Assembly: GCA_005503085.1 (NCBI GenBank)
Contig: SCOI01000009.1
Location: 124,001-188,000, forward strand
Direction of reading: 5' to 3'
Source of the DNA: Burkholderiales bacterium C2
GTDB taxonomy: Bacteria; Pseudomonadota; Gammaproteobacteria; Burkholderiales; Burkholderiaceae_C
Length of the DNA: 64,000 nucleotides
In this document: positions 9,091 to 17,359 of the stretch, piece after piece
How positions within the stretch are numbered: position 1 is the stretch's first letter
Layout of the letters: the number at the start of each line of letters is the position of its first letter
The notes under the pieces: model-generated
Told to the model about the DNA's origin: nothing
The model's input: only the letters and a program-made list of their open reading frames with translations
The model's database searches: none
Program-made: the position numbers and the translations under genes

Positions 9091-9131
9091 TATAGATTGA
9101 CTTTGTAGTACCAACTTGTCACGATGTAGCC

Positions 9132-10472
9132 ATGGCTGCATCCGACATACTGCCAAGCCCCCGCGTGGCGGGGCGCGGCAGTAGGCTGTGGGCGGCCGAG
9201 TTGCTCACCATGGCAGCCTCTCTACTAGGCTGTGGAGGCGATGGGGCCGGTGGGGGCGATAAACCAGCCCTCGTATCGAACGGGACACCCACCCTTGCAT
9301 TGCGCGCCGAGGTGCACGACTGCAAGGATGTCACGCTACACGACAGTGGACACGTTGTTTACATCGTGCTCGGGCGCACCTGCAGTGCGTCGGCGAGGCC
9401 ACATCGCGTGACCCTGGCAATGACCGAGACCAGCGTGCTCAGTACCCCCGGTGCCGTGACCATGGACATGGCGGATAGTACAGAGGCCGATGCTGTGCTT
9501 ATCGCAGGACTGGGCATCCGGAGGGTCGGCCTGTACCGTGCCGGCACCTGGCGCACGCTGCCGAACAAGGACAGTTGGAGTGGGCGCGACGGTGCCGGCC
9601 TGCTGCTCTTTAATAAGGAACTCTACTTGCTGGGTGGGTGGGAGTACGGGCCAACTACCAGCGTGGTCTGGAAAACCCGTAATCTGGTTCATTGGGAGTT
9701 CGTTACAGACGCCCCCTGGCCTGGCCGGCACGGTTCGGGCTGGCTCGTGCACGACAACCGGATGTGGGTCATCGGCGGCGACCTTTCCGATGACGTCTGG
9801 TCTTCAACGGACGGCGCGAAGTGGGTGCAGGAAATTGCTCACGCACCCTTCGGCAAGCGCTACACCCCGAATGCTGCCTCCATCGACGGCTGGATCGTCG
9901 TGTACGCCGGGCAATCATGGGGGCCTGACGACTGGTGCAACGAACGCCCTGATTGCTACACCATTGCTCCTCGGGATGTTTGGCGCAGTCGAGACGGACG
10001 ACAATGGGAGCTGGCCACAGCCAATGCACCGTGGGACGGCCGAGGGCTCATCCATGGATCAGTGGTGCACGATGCCGAGATCTACCTGATCGGCGGCGGC
10101 CTCAAGATTTCACCTCCGAACGAGCGATATGCCGAAACGTCCAGAGAATTCAGTGACATCTGGTCCTCCAAGGACGGTATCAGTTGGACTCGTCGCCTCG
10201 AAGCCTTTTCCTTCTCTGCACGCACTCACTTCTCGGTGGTAAGCACACCTTTGGGTTGCTTTGTGTCTGATGGCTCCGTGGGTCATCAATCAACACTATC
10301 CAACGACATCTTTCATGCACCGGATTGCCTGAAATTCCTCCCCATCCCCGACACCCCGCCGTTGCAGAAGCGTCATGCAAGTTCACTAGCGTACTTCAAC
10401 GGCTCGTTAGTGATCCTCGGCGGACCTGACATGGACAACCCGGGTACTGCGGTTTGGCAGTACTTCCCATGA
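9132..10472 (+). CDS. Kelch-like repeat lipoprotein of unknown function
   Basis: A 446-aa predicted lipoprotein. The N-terminus has arginines, a short hydrophobic stretch and the lipobox SLLGC with Cys34, followed by a glycine-rich linker. From about residue 130 to the end there are repeated blocks of the form DVWSS.DG..W and .LYLLGG (for example DDVWSSTDGAKW, RDVWRSRDGRQW, SDIWSSKDGISW) separated by about 70 residues, typical of Kelch or similar beta-propeller blades. No catalytic motif is visible. It lies behind the operon hairpin on the same strand and could be a surface or periplasmic glycan-binding protein, which is inference from position. The 3' end abuts a small inverted-repeat element. 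Confidence 0.75.
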   Translation: MAASDILPSPRVAGRGSRLWAAELLTMAASLLGCGGDGAGGGDKPALVSNGTPTLALRAEVHDCKDVTLHDSGHVVYIVLGRTCSASARPHRVTLAMTETSVLSTPGAVTMDMADSTEADAVLIAGLGIRRVGLYRAGTWRTLPNKDSWSGRDGAGLLLFNKELYLLGGWEYGPTTSVVWKTRNLVHWEFVTDAPWPGRHGSGWLVHDNRMWVIGGDLSDDVWSSTDGAKWVQEIAHAPFGKRYTPNAASIDGWIVVYAGQSWGPDDWCNERPDCYTIAPRDVWRSRDGRQWELATANAPWDGRGLIHGSVVHDAEIYLIGGGLKISPPNERYAETSREFSDIWSSKDGISWTRRLEAFSFSARTHFSVVSTPLGCFVSDGSVGHQSTLSNDIFHAPDCLKFLPIPDTPPLQKRHASSLAYFNGSLVILGGPDMDNPGTAVWQYFP

Positions 10473-10599
10473 GTGTCCGCGCCGAAGTAGAACTGAGCCC
10501 ACAGGGGGGCGGACGTAAGCGTCTGCCGAACACACCTTGACGGCCGCCGCTTGTCCTTCTTCTCGCTTGTCATCGTGTCCACCTAAGTTACGCGGACAC
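10473..10599. repeat. 127-bp element bounded by 9-bp inverted repeats, probable IS remnant or MITE
   Basis: GTGTCCGCG at 10473-10481 is mirrored by CGCGGACAC at 10591-10599, and GA flanks both outer ends. TGT...ACA termini are usual for several insertion sequence families. The inside has no complete gene. It begins directly after the lipoprotein stop. A 9-bp inverted repeat ATCGTGTCC/GGACACGAT (10572-10580, 10594-10602) and a smaller hairpin (10508-10515 with 10520-10527) also lie here and may serve as terminators between the converging operons. The family assignment is a guess. Confidence 0.45.
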
Positions 10600-10652
10600 G
10601 ATCCTTGCTGTTGCGCTCGGCGACTTCAAGATGACTTGGCCGGACGGATACA

Positions 10653-11789
10653 TCACAGGGTGGTCAACAGATCGCGATAGGTCGAGATCACGATGTGATC
10701 GTCGAAACGTGCCAAGGTGGATTGGCGCGCGTCGGTGGCCATCCGTTCCAACTGATCACGCGGCAACGACAGCATCTCGAGACAGGCCGCTGCGAGCGAC
10801 TGGTCATCTCGGGGTTGGCACAGGAGGCCTGTATGACCAGCTGCAACCACGTCCCGACAACCCGCGACGTCCGTGGTGACGGCTGGCCGCCCCATCGCAG
10901 CCGCCTCCATCAACACACGGGGCATGCCTTCTCGATATGAGGGCAACACTACGCAGTGGGCCTGGGCAACGGCCGGCCGGACGTCGTCGGTGGATCCGAG
11001 GTACTCCACGATGCCCTCCGACTGCCACGCGTCAATGGTCGCCATCGGGACCGACATGTCATTGGCCAGGTAAGATGGCCCGAGAAGTTGGAACCTCGCA
11101 TGCGGATGCACGGACTTCACGCGGCGGGCGGCCTTGGCATACTCGACCACACCCTTGTCTTTGACCAACCGAGCCACCATCAAGAAACGGAACTCATGGT
11201 CCGACGGTGGCACCGGGCTAGGAGAGAAATGCGCGACATCGATGCCCTCACCCGGCAGCGTATGGACGCTGAGTCCATCGAGCACACCTGCAGAGGCGAA
11301 AACCTCGTGATCGTCGACATTCAGGAACCACACTTGATGTGAGTTGCTTAGCGTGGTTCGGTAGAAGCGCTTGGTAAGCGCAGTCTTCCAGCGAGCTCCG
11401 AGGAAGAGATAGCCGAGCCCGGTAATCACCGATACACAACGCACGCCAGTGACCCAAGAGACAACGGCACCATACATGACGGGTTTCACCGTGAACTGGA
11501 AGCCGATGTCGGGCTGAATCTCGCGATACAGCTTCACAAGCGACCACACCGCCCGGAGTTCCCTGAACGGATTAGTGCTGCGCGGGGCCACATCCCAGGC
11601 AACGAACTCGGCACCCAGAGAGGTGGCCTGTTCTACCGGCACGTCGGCTCGAGCAACAAGGACGACTCGGTGCCCATCTTGGACCAAAGCCTGGATCACT
11701 CGCCCCCGGAAGTTCACCAGACCCCAGAGCGAATTACAGCAGAAGACAACCGTCTTGTGGACGGAATGCAATTGGGCCATATCGCTCAT
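10653..11789 (-). CDS. Glycosyltransferase family 4 protein (WbpH/PglA-like)
   Basis: A 378-aa GT-B fold retaining glycosyltransferase acting at the inner membrane face. The N-terminal acceptor domain (SLWGLVNFRGRVIQAL) is followed by the GT4 donor domain from about residue 200 with FLMVARLVKDKGV and the conserved PSYREGMPRVLMEAAAMG (the E-x7-E type motif) near residue 300. Its start overlaps the stop of the LpxD-like gene (11786-11789, ATGA). It is the last gene of the leftward operon. Linkage and sugar cannot be told from sequence; position next to the WbpG/HisF/HisH trio resembles WbpH of P. aeruginosa O5. Confidence 0.85.
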   Translation of the reverse strand: MSDMAQLHSVHKTVVFCCNSLWGLVNFRGRVIQALVQDGHRVVLVARADVPVEQATSLGAEFVAWDVAPRSTNPFRELRAVWSLVKLYREIQPDIGFQFTVKPVMYGAVVSWVTGVRCVSVITGLGYLFLGARWKTALTKRFYRTTLSNSHQVWFLNVDDHEVFASAGVLDGLSVHTLPGEGIDVAHFSPSPVPPSDHEFRFLMVARLVKDKGVVEYAKAARRVKSVHPHARFQLLGPSYLANDMSVPMATIDAWQSEGIVEYLGSTDDVRPAVAQAHCVVLPSYREGMPRVLMEAAAMGRPAVTTDVAGCRDVVAAGHTGLLCQPRDDQSLAAACLEMLSLPRDQLERMATDARQSTLARFDDHIVISTYRDLLTTL

Positions 11790-12670
11790 CCCCGGCGGAG
11801 GGACCGAGCCGGATTCCCCGCCACTACATCGTCATCCGGTACATTCTTGCGAACCACGGCGCCGAGACCAACCAGGGCACGGTCCCCGATCTTGACCTGA
11901 TTCATGATTGAGACATTTGGCGCAACCCATACATCTCGACCAATCTCGACGCTGCCGCTCAGTTCCGCGCAAGCTGTCAGGAAGGTGTTCTCGCCGACTA
12001 CGCAATTGTGCGCAATGTGCACATGATCGTCGGTCTTAACTCCGGCGCGCACGATCGTATCGCCAAGGGTGGCTCGTACTACAGTATTGAGCGCGCCGAT
12101 CTCCACATCGTCTTCGATACGCACACCGCCCAGATGCAAAATTCGCACAGGCGGCCCATTCTCGGAACGTTCGAAACCAAAGCCCGGCTCGCCAATGACA
12201 GTGCACGACTTGATCACACATCGCTCCCCGATCACCACTTCATCGCCGATCACCACGTTGTGATGGATCCGAGAATTTGCCCCGATGCGGACACCCTGGC
12301 CAAGCACGACGTTGCGGCCAATCTCCGCAGTCGGGTGAACCTGCGCCTCATCGCGAGACCAAGAGAAACCCGCCAGCCGCTCGAGGACATACAGCGCACG
12401 CGCAAAGTCGAATCGAGGGTTGGCGCTCACAAGAACAGCAGCGCTACGGGCTAAGACCAAACCGGTCAGTTCACCTGGCGATGTGATGATGACGCTGTCT
12501 TCACGCACCATACCGGCAAAAGCAGCGCCACGGACAAAGCCGAACCCGCCTACAAACACTTCACCGGGATTGGGGACGCCGAGAATAGGCCTGTCCGATC
12601 CGGCAAGAAGCAGTCCGAGTTCCCGCGCGAGTTCCGAGGCCGCGACGGGCCGATTCAGCGCGCGACCCAT
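11786..12670 (-). CDS. LpxD-like N-acyltransferase for a nucleotide or lipid-linked amino sugar
   Basis: A 294-aa protein related to UDP-3-O-acylglucosamine N-acyltransferase. The N-terminal domain (about residues 1-90) is followed by a long left-handed beta-helix of hexapeptide repeats (IGANSRIHHNVVIGDEVVIG) and the LpxD-type HIAHNCVVG with the catalytic-type histidine. I choose ATG 12670, which has GAGGTG upstream; the longer frame to 12769 lies inside the deacetylase gene and its extra residues look random. It is shorter than genuine LpxD (about 340 aa), and its place in a glycan operon directly after a PIG-L deacetylase suggests re-acylation of a deacetylated sugar rather than lipid A synthesis. 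Confidence 0.78.
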   Translation of the reverse strand: MGRALNRPVAASELARELGLLLAGSDRPILGVPNPGEVFVGGFGFVRGAAFAGMVREDSVIITSPGELTGLVLARSAAVLVSANPRFDFARALYVLERLAGFSWSRDEAQVHPTAEIGRNVVLGQGVRIGANSRIHHNVVIGDEVVIGERCVIKSCTVIGEPGFGFERSENGPPVRILHLGGVRIEDDVEIGALNTVVRATLGDTIVRAGVKTDDHVHIAHNCVVGENTFLTACAELSGSVEIGRDVWVAPNVSIMNQVKIGDRALVGLGAVVRKNVPDDDVVAGNPARSLRRG

Positions 12671-13293
12671 CTCACCACCTCGAAAGCCTCGGCCAAGGGA
12701 ACACCGACTTGCGCGCCGCGCACTCGGGCCAAACCAGTCAAAAGTTCGCCGACATCGCCTGAACGCCACATCTGCGACTCGTAGGCTCGTAAGGCCGATA
12801 TCTTGGCCTTCAGGTCGTCTTCAGAGACTTCGTAAAAGAAGGTGAGAGCAGAATCCTTACAATTCTGCGGCATCTCGTAGCCAAGAATCGAAGTACGTTT
12901 GAACGCGCGAAACGCCTCGCGGCAGAGGGTCTCGTGATCCTGATGCGTGTCGTGAGTGCTGTGGACAAGCACAAGGTCGGGGTTAATTTCTGCACGCAAC
13001 TTGATCAGTGTCTCGAGAATTAGCTGGCGGTGTTCCGGAAAGTTCCGAACGGGCACATCGATGATTCGCGCATTCTCCTTGCGAACCCCCATTCGGGCGG
13101 CCCCAACGAGAAACTCGTTTCGCGTGGCATCCTGGAGAAACTCCGGCCGAAGCGATTGCTCGGCCGCCGAAAAAGCAATGTAGAAGACTTCCGCCCCTTG
13201 TCGTGCCCACTTGTGAACGCTGGCGCCACAGCCCCACTCGCCATCGTCCGTATGCGCGCCGAGTAGAAGGATCTTTCGAAGAGAATTCATCAT
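12655..13293 (-). CDS. PIG-L/LmbE family N-deacetylase
   Basis: A 212-aa zinc-dependent deacetylase that removes N-acetyl from a sugar. The metal site is visible as GAHTDDGEWGCG near residue 13 (family AHPDDE.xG, with Pro replaced by Thr and the second Glu position read as G-E) and HSTHDTHQDHE near residue 110 (family HxxDxHxDH). It overlaps the LpxD-like gene by 16 bases. The pair probably swaps one N-acyl group for another on a sugar of the repeat unit. Confidence 0.83.
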   Translation of the reverse strand: MMNSLRKILLLGAHTDDGEWGCGASVHKWARQGAEVFYIAFSAAEQSLRPEFLQDATRNEFLVGAARMGVRKENARIIDVPVRNFPEHRQLILETLIKLRAEINPDLVLVHSTHDTHQDHETLCREAFRAFKRTSILGYEMPQNCKDSALTFFYEVSEDDLKAKISALRAYESQMWRSGDVGELLTGLARVRGAQVGVPLAEAFEVVRWVAR

Positions 13294-13315
13294 TAGCTGA
13301 AAATTAGTTGGGCGC

Positions 13316-14413
13316 TCAGGCAGTGGCGACAGTGCCTAGCAGATTGGCGAAATACTCGATGTATGTGGGTGAGCTATAACGTTCGCGCGCGCCTGCCCTG
13401 ATAGCATGGCGGTGCTCCGCACTCCCCAACACTTCAGCGAGCAGGTCGAGGATAAGGGGCGCCAGTTGTTCTGGCTTCAGTGAAATGTGGCAATAGCGGA
13501 GCCCTATGACATCTTCTCCAAACGACCTGGAGTCGCCTGTGTCACGCACGATTACACCGCAGCCCGATACCAGAGCCTCCGCGACCACACGCGATGGGAA
13601 GTTGGTACGTTCCTGCATCGACACTAGGATGGCAGACTTCGCCAACAACGCGGGGGCATCAGCATAGCCAAGGAACTGCACGGGAATGCCATCTCTGCGG
13701 AACCGTTGGAGGCGGTCCAGAAGGGAGGCTTCGAGGGGGCCGTACCCGGCGAAGTCGAATGAGAAGTCTTTCGGAACGGACGACTTGATCCGCAGCCAAA
13801 TGGCCGGCAGTACGTCGAGGTAATCATCCAATCCCTTCAAAGGCACCAGCCGCCCCAAGAACACTACCGACGGCCTTTTGGGTGCATCGTCATACACTGG
13901 TGGTACCAAGAAAGTCCCGCCCGGCGTCAAGCTCATCCGCGGGGCGACGCGGTAGTCACGCATGGCCTCCAGGTTTGATGGATTGAGCACGTCAATGCGG
14001 TCGGAGAACTGCATCGCAAACCATGTCAGCTTCATATTTCGCGTACTGTTGACCAGGCGAGGCACGCGCGCCGAATCGACGACCGACAAGCTGATTTTGT
14101 CACCACGTCCGGCGTGCAGGAACCAGAGGCACAGGAGTGGATAGTGAAAGCTGCTGCGTCTCGGCAATCGCGCGATGGTCGCTCGAAGCCGCCATATGAA
14201 CGCCAACGGCTTCCACTCCGGCATCGGTACCGCTATTGTCGCTGCAAGCACATCCGCACGGTCAGGATAGTCAGCATGCAATCGGTCTAGCAAGCACGAA
14301 GGCCCGATAAATCCGACCTCAACGCCATTCCGGCGCAATGCCGTGAAAACATCGAAGAAACGTTTTTCGGCACCCCCATAAGCGGGGGAGCCGACGACAA
14401 TAAATTTACGCAT
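13316..14413 (-). CDS. Glycosyltransferase family 4 protein
   Basis: A 365-aa GT4-like enzyme. The N-terminus MRKFIVVGSPAYGGAEKRF is the typical GGAE acceptor-site motif; the donor domain has VVFLGRLVPLKGL near residue 185 and SMQERTNFPSRVVAEALVSG near residue 280, with the conserved glutamate pattern slightly altered (NFPSRVVAEAL for EG.P..LLEA). ATG 14413 is chosen because the sequence upstream belongs to the next gene; the two overlap by eight bases. Substrate unknown. Confidence 0.82.
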   Translation of the reverse strand: MRKFIVVGSPAYGGAEKRFFDVFTALRRNGVEVGFIGPSCLLDRLHADYPDRADVLAATIAVPMPEWKPLAFIWRLRATIARLPRRSSFHYPLLCLWFLHAGRGDKISLSVVDSARVPRLVNSTRNMKLTWFAMQFSDRIDVLNPSNLEAMRDYRVAPRMSLTPGGTFLVPPVYDDAPKRPSVVFLGRLVPLKGLDDYLDVLPAIWLRIKSSVPKDFSFDFAGYGPLEASLLDRLQRFRRDGIPVQFLGYADAPALLAKSAILVSMQERTNFPSRVVAEALVSGCGVIVRDTGDSRSFGEDVIGLRYCHISLKPEQLAPLILDLLAEVLGSAEHRHAIRAGARERYSSPTYIEYFANLLGTVATA

Positions 14414-15473
14414 GAACCGCCTGCCGGAGGCGAGGCACCCGGGCCCTCGTCTCAGAAGCATGAATCGCCAGAGCAAAAGTGAAGAAAAAATATACGTACG
14501 AGTAGTAGCGCCAATGCATGATGTCGCTCCACATCATCGGGATTGGAGCGATGAGCCCCGCCACAACAAGCTGCCGCACTAGCGGGCTGGCGCAGTGCTT
14601 TCTGGAAAGCAGCCAAAGCCCCGAGATAAAAACCCACAGCGTGGTCACAGAGACCAGGGCCTCCATCGCATCAGCCTCCCGCCCCGTAGACAGTATGAAG
14701 CTGTACGCCCGCAACGGAATCAGCGCGACATACTTGATAGGATAAATGACAGCGTATGCGAACGAATCAACAGCCTGAGAGAACAGCAAACCAGTCAGCC
14801 CCGACACATCCCGAACTTCCTCAGACGAATACTGCGGAACTAGCGTCTTACTAATGGGAGCCGCAACTGAAATAATAACTAGAATTGCAAGAATCAGCTT
14901 GTAGCGTGGAGGCTTGGCACGCGGCAGCATCACAATAACGGCCAGCAGCGACACGAACATGTAATATCGCGCGCACAGAGCCAGCGCCAATGCAAGCAGC
15001 ACATCCAATCGACGCCCACGAATGAGGTAACACCCGAACAGGATCGCCGAACACATCGCGTAAATCTCCTTGTTCAGGCTAAGAAAGCCGAACACGAAGT
15101 ACGGAAAAACAAATGCACCCACCAGAAAGCGCGACTGGGCTTGAACAGAGGGTAGGCATTTGAGCGCCACCCTGAGCGTAAAGCCCATCACCACGAGATT
15201 AAATAGCTGGATCACGAACAAGTTGCCATCCACGAGTTTCATGAAAAGGATGGGCGAACCGATCATGAACAACACTGGATTGTCGGCCAGGTCGAGATCG
15301 GCATAGAAATCGTGATACAGCTCAAAGAATGTGGCGGCATCCGACGAGAAGTACTGGATCGTTTCATCCATGTGAGCAGCCAGCAATGGCGCGCGCAGCG
15401 ACACTAGCACCAGCAGCAGCATCACGAAGATGGCCGACAACAGACCCAGTAGGCTTTTCTTCTCGCGTCGCAC
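14406..15473 (-). CDS. Polytopic membrane protein, candidate O-antigen polymerase (Wzy)
   Basis: A 355-aa protein with roughly nine hydrophobic segments, beginning with a signal-anchor near residues 9-30, then a long periplasmic-type loop (about 31-70), and clusters at about 80-100, 115-135, 145-185, 195-215, 245-260, 275-295 and 305-335. No domain is recognisable. A polytopic protein with a large loop between a flippase, glycosyltransferases and sugar-modifying genes is most often Wzy or an EpsG-type polymerase, and no other gene of this cluster fills that role. Wzy proteins are too variable for a sequence-only call, so this is inference from topology and context. Confidence 0.6.
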   Translation of the reverse strand: MRREKKSLLGLLSAIFVMLLLVLVSLRAPLLAAHMDETIQYFSSDAATFFELYHDFYADLDLADNPVLFMIGSPILFMKLVDGNLFVIQLFNLVVMGFTLRVALKCLPSVQAQSRFLVGAFVFPYFVFGFLSLNKEIYAMCSAILFGCYLIRGRRLDVLLALALALCARYYMFVSLLAVIVMLPRAKPPRYKLILAILVIISVAAPISKTLVPQYSSEEVRDVSGLTGLLFSQAVDSFAYAVIYPIKYVALIPLRAYSFILSTGREADAMEALVSVTTLWVFISGLWLLSRKHCASPLVRQLVVAGLIAPIPMMWSDIMHWRYYSYVYFFFTFALAIHASETRARVPRLRQAVHA

Positions 15474-15476
15474 TGG

Positions 15477-16598
15477 TCACCGTCCCGGAAGAAAGCGCTT
15501 CTGCATCGCTAGCAGACGGGTGTAGAGCGCCGCTTCGCTGTCGAAGGCATCGTGCGGGCGCTCCGGGCGCTTGACGTAGTCTTCGAGCTGCCGCGCAGTC
15601 CAGCCCATCTTCTTCAGAAAGTACTCGATGTCCATTTGCAGGTCGTCCGGGTCCGGATAAGGGCTGTCGGCCAATAGGGCCTTGGCCTGCTCGCGCGTCA
15701 TCTGGTCAGAGCAGATCAAAGAAGACAGGTGCATGCGACGCTTGTCGACACCGAACTTGGCCGGCAACAGGTAGCCTTGGTAGAACCGCGTGAAGATGGA
15801 CTCGTAGTGCTTGTATGGATACGGACGGTAGCCCAGTTCGTCCACCAGCACATCGATGCACCGTTGCTTGTTGTAGTCGATAAGGTCGAGAAAGTTCACC
15901 CACTGTGTGCGGCGAACAAGGCGGTGCCACACGAAACGCCACACGCCAATCGTGGGCAGGCTGCGCACCTTGACCCCATCATTGCGCGCAATAGCGCGAA
16001 TGTTCTTCTGGTCGAACTTGTTCCAATTGAAATTGCGTGGAACGCGCATACCTTCCGTGGTGGTATTGCTGCCAGACAGCATGTACTTCACGCCGAAGCG
16101 TGAAGCCAGCCCATAATTCACGGCAAGCATAGCGTTGTCGTACAAGAGCTCCACGTCAATCACGTCAGCGTCGAAGAAGGCTTGCTGCAGCGCCCGGTAC
16201 TCTTTCCACTCTACTACGTGGGTGTAGAGATCCACCCCGAGCTTTCTTACCAGGTTCTCGATGTTGTTGACAGCCAGCTCGGAGTTCCAGCCATTGTCCA
16301 TATGCACCGCTAGAGGCCGTAAGCCGTGCTTGCGTGCCAGATACAGCGCATAGGCACTGTCCGCACCACCGCTTACACCCACGATGCAATCGTAGCGCTT
16401 GCCGTGGCCTTCTCGTCGCACCGTGTCGACAAATGCTGCTAGCTTGCCGTCGAGCACAGCAGGGTCAGCAGGTTGATAGGCCGCCAGGCGAGCCAGCATT
16501 GCGGTGCAATAGTTGCAGTGACCCTCGCCATCGAACGTCATGTCGGCGGCGTGAGCATCCATCACGCAACGGCTGCATTCTCTGTAGGACGTGTTCAT
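15477..16598 (-). CDS. wbpG: N-acetyl sugar amidotransferase, copy 2 (WbpG)
   Basis: A 373-aa PP-loop amidotransferase. It has CSRC and CNYC (residues 9-12 and 28-31) as a probable zinc site, the PP-loop VGVSGGADSAY near residue 75 and the downstream family segment SGSNTTTEGM near residue 175. Length and the gene order HisH-HisF-WbpG match P. aeruginosa O5, where the trio converts UDP-ManNAc3NAcA to the 3-acetamidino form. Its ATG overlaps the HisF stop (ATGA at 16595-16598). It is only distantly similar to copy 1 at 3616, so the two trios were probably acquired separately. Confidence 0.9.
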   Translation of the reverse strand: MNTSYRECSRCVMDAHAADMTFDGEGHCNYCTAMLARLAAYQPADPAVLDGKLAAFVDTVRREGHGKRYDCIVGVSGGADSAYALYLARKHGLRPLAVHMDNGWNSELAVNNIENLVRKLGVDLYTHVVEWKEYRALQQAFFDADVIDVELLYDNAMLAVNYGLASRFGVKYMLSGSNTTTEGMRVPRNFNWNKFDQKNIRAIARNDGVKVRSLPTIGVWRFVWHRLVRRTQWVNFLDLIDYNKQRCIDVLVDELGYRPYPYKHYESIFTRFYQGYLLPAKFGVDKRRMHLSSLICSDQMTREQAKALLADSPYPDPDDLQMDIEYFLKKMGWTARQLEDYVKRPERPHDAFDSEAALYTRLLAMQKRFLPGR

Positions 16599-17359
16599 CG
16601 TTCGAAGAGACGCCGCACGGAAGCGTAGTCGGGGTAGTTGATCAGAACGGCCTTGTGCGGCCCGTAAAAGACGAACATGCTACCGGCCGCAGCGGCAGAG
16701 GCGCCGGCCTGCACCGCAGCCCGCATATCATCAAGTCCAGCAGCGCCGCCGCAGGCAATGACGGGCACGTTCACCGCAGTCGAGATCGCGGCAATCAGCG
16801 CCGTGTCGAAGCCGCTGCCTTCGCCATCGCGGTCCACGTGATTCAGGAAGATCTCGCCAACACCATGCGCCACAACGTCTCGAGCGTGTTGAATCGGATC
16901 GAGCGAGGTAATGCGGCGAAGGCCAGGATGGTAGACCCGATAGCGCCCGCGCCAGTCGCACTTGACATCAATTGCCGCAACGATGCTACTCGCACCGAAC
17001 TCGAGCGACAATTCCTTCAACAGTTGCGGTCGGTCAATCGCCATGCTGTTGACTGATATCTTCTCGACACCGCAAGCCACGATGCGGCGCGCTTGCTCAA
17101 GCGTGCGGATGCCGCCCCCGTAGCAAAGCGGCATGAAGCACTCACCGGCGATTCGCGCGATCAAGTCGTAGTCAGGCTCAGCCCCCGTGCGCGCAGCAGA
17201 GATGTCGAGAAAGATCAGTTCATCAACGTACTTCTCGTTGAAGATCCGGATAGCGTTGATCGGGTCGCCCACGTATCGAGGACGGCCGAACTGGCGGGTC
17301 TTCACGAGACCGCCCTCCTGCAACAGAAGGCAGGGGATAACACGGTTGAAGACAGTCAT
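16595..17359 (-). CDS. hisF: HisF-like partner of sugar amidotransferase, copy 2 (HisF2)
   Basis: A 254-aa HisF-family barrel. The first strand reads VIPCLLLQEGG, so the catalytic aspartate equivalent to D11 of the histidine cyclase is a leucine, while the D130-equivalent AIDVKCDW and the HVDRDGEG strand are kept. Loss of D11 makes cyclase activity unlikely and fits an ammonia-channelling role beside WbpG. It is ATGA-coupled on both sides. Confidence 0.87.
   Translation of the reverse strand: MTVFNRVIPCLLLQEGGLVKTRQFGRPRYVGDPINAIRIFNEKYVDELIFLDISAARTGAEPDYDLIARIAGECFMPLCYGGGIRTLEQARRIVACGVEKISVNSMAIDRPQLLKELSLEFGASSIVAAIDVKCDWRGRYRVYHPGLRRITSLDPIQHARDVVAHGVGEIFLNHVDRDGEGSGFDTALIAAISTAVNVPVIACGGAAGLDDMRAAVQAGASAAAAGSMFVFYGPHKAVLINYPDYASVRRLFER

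Noticed and set aside
10653-11789. WbpH/PglA identity for the glycosyltransferase
   Set aside because: Position is suggestive, but motifs do not fix donor or linkage, so only the GT4 family is called.
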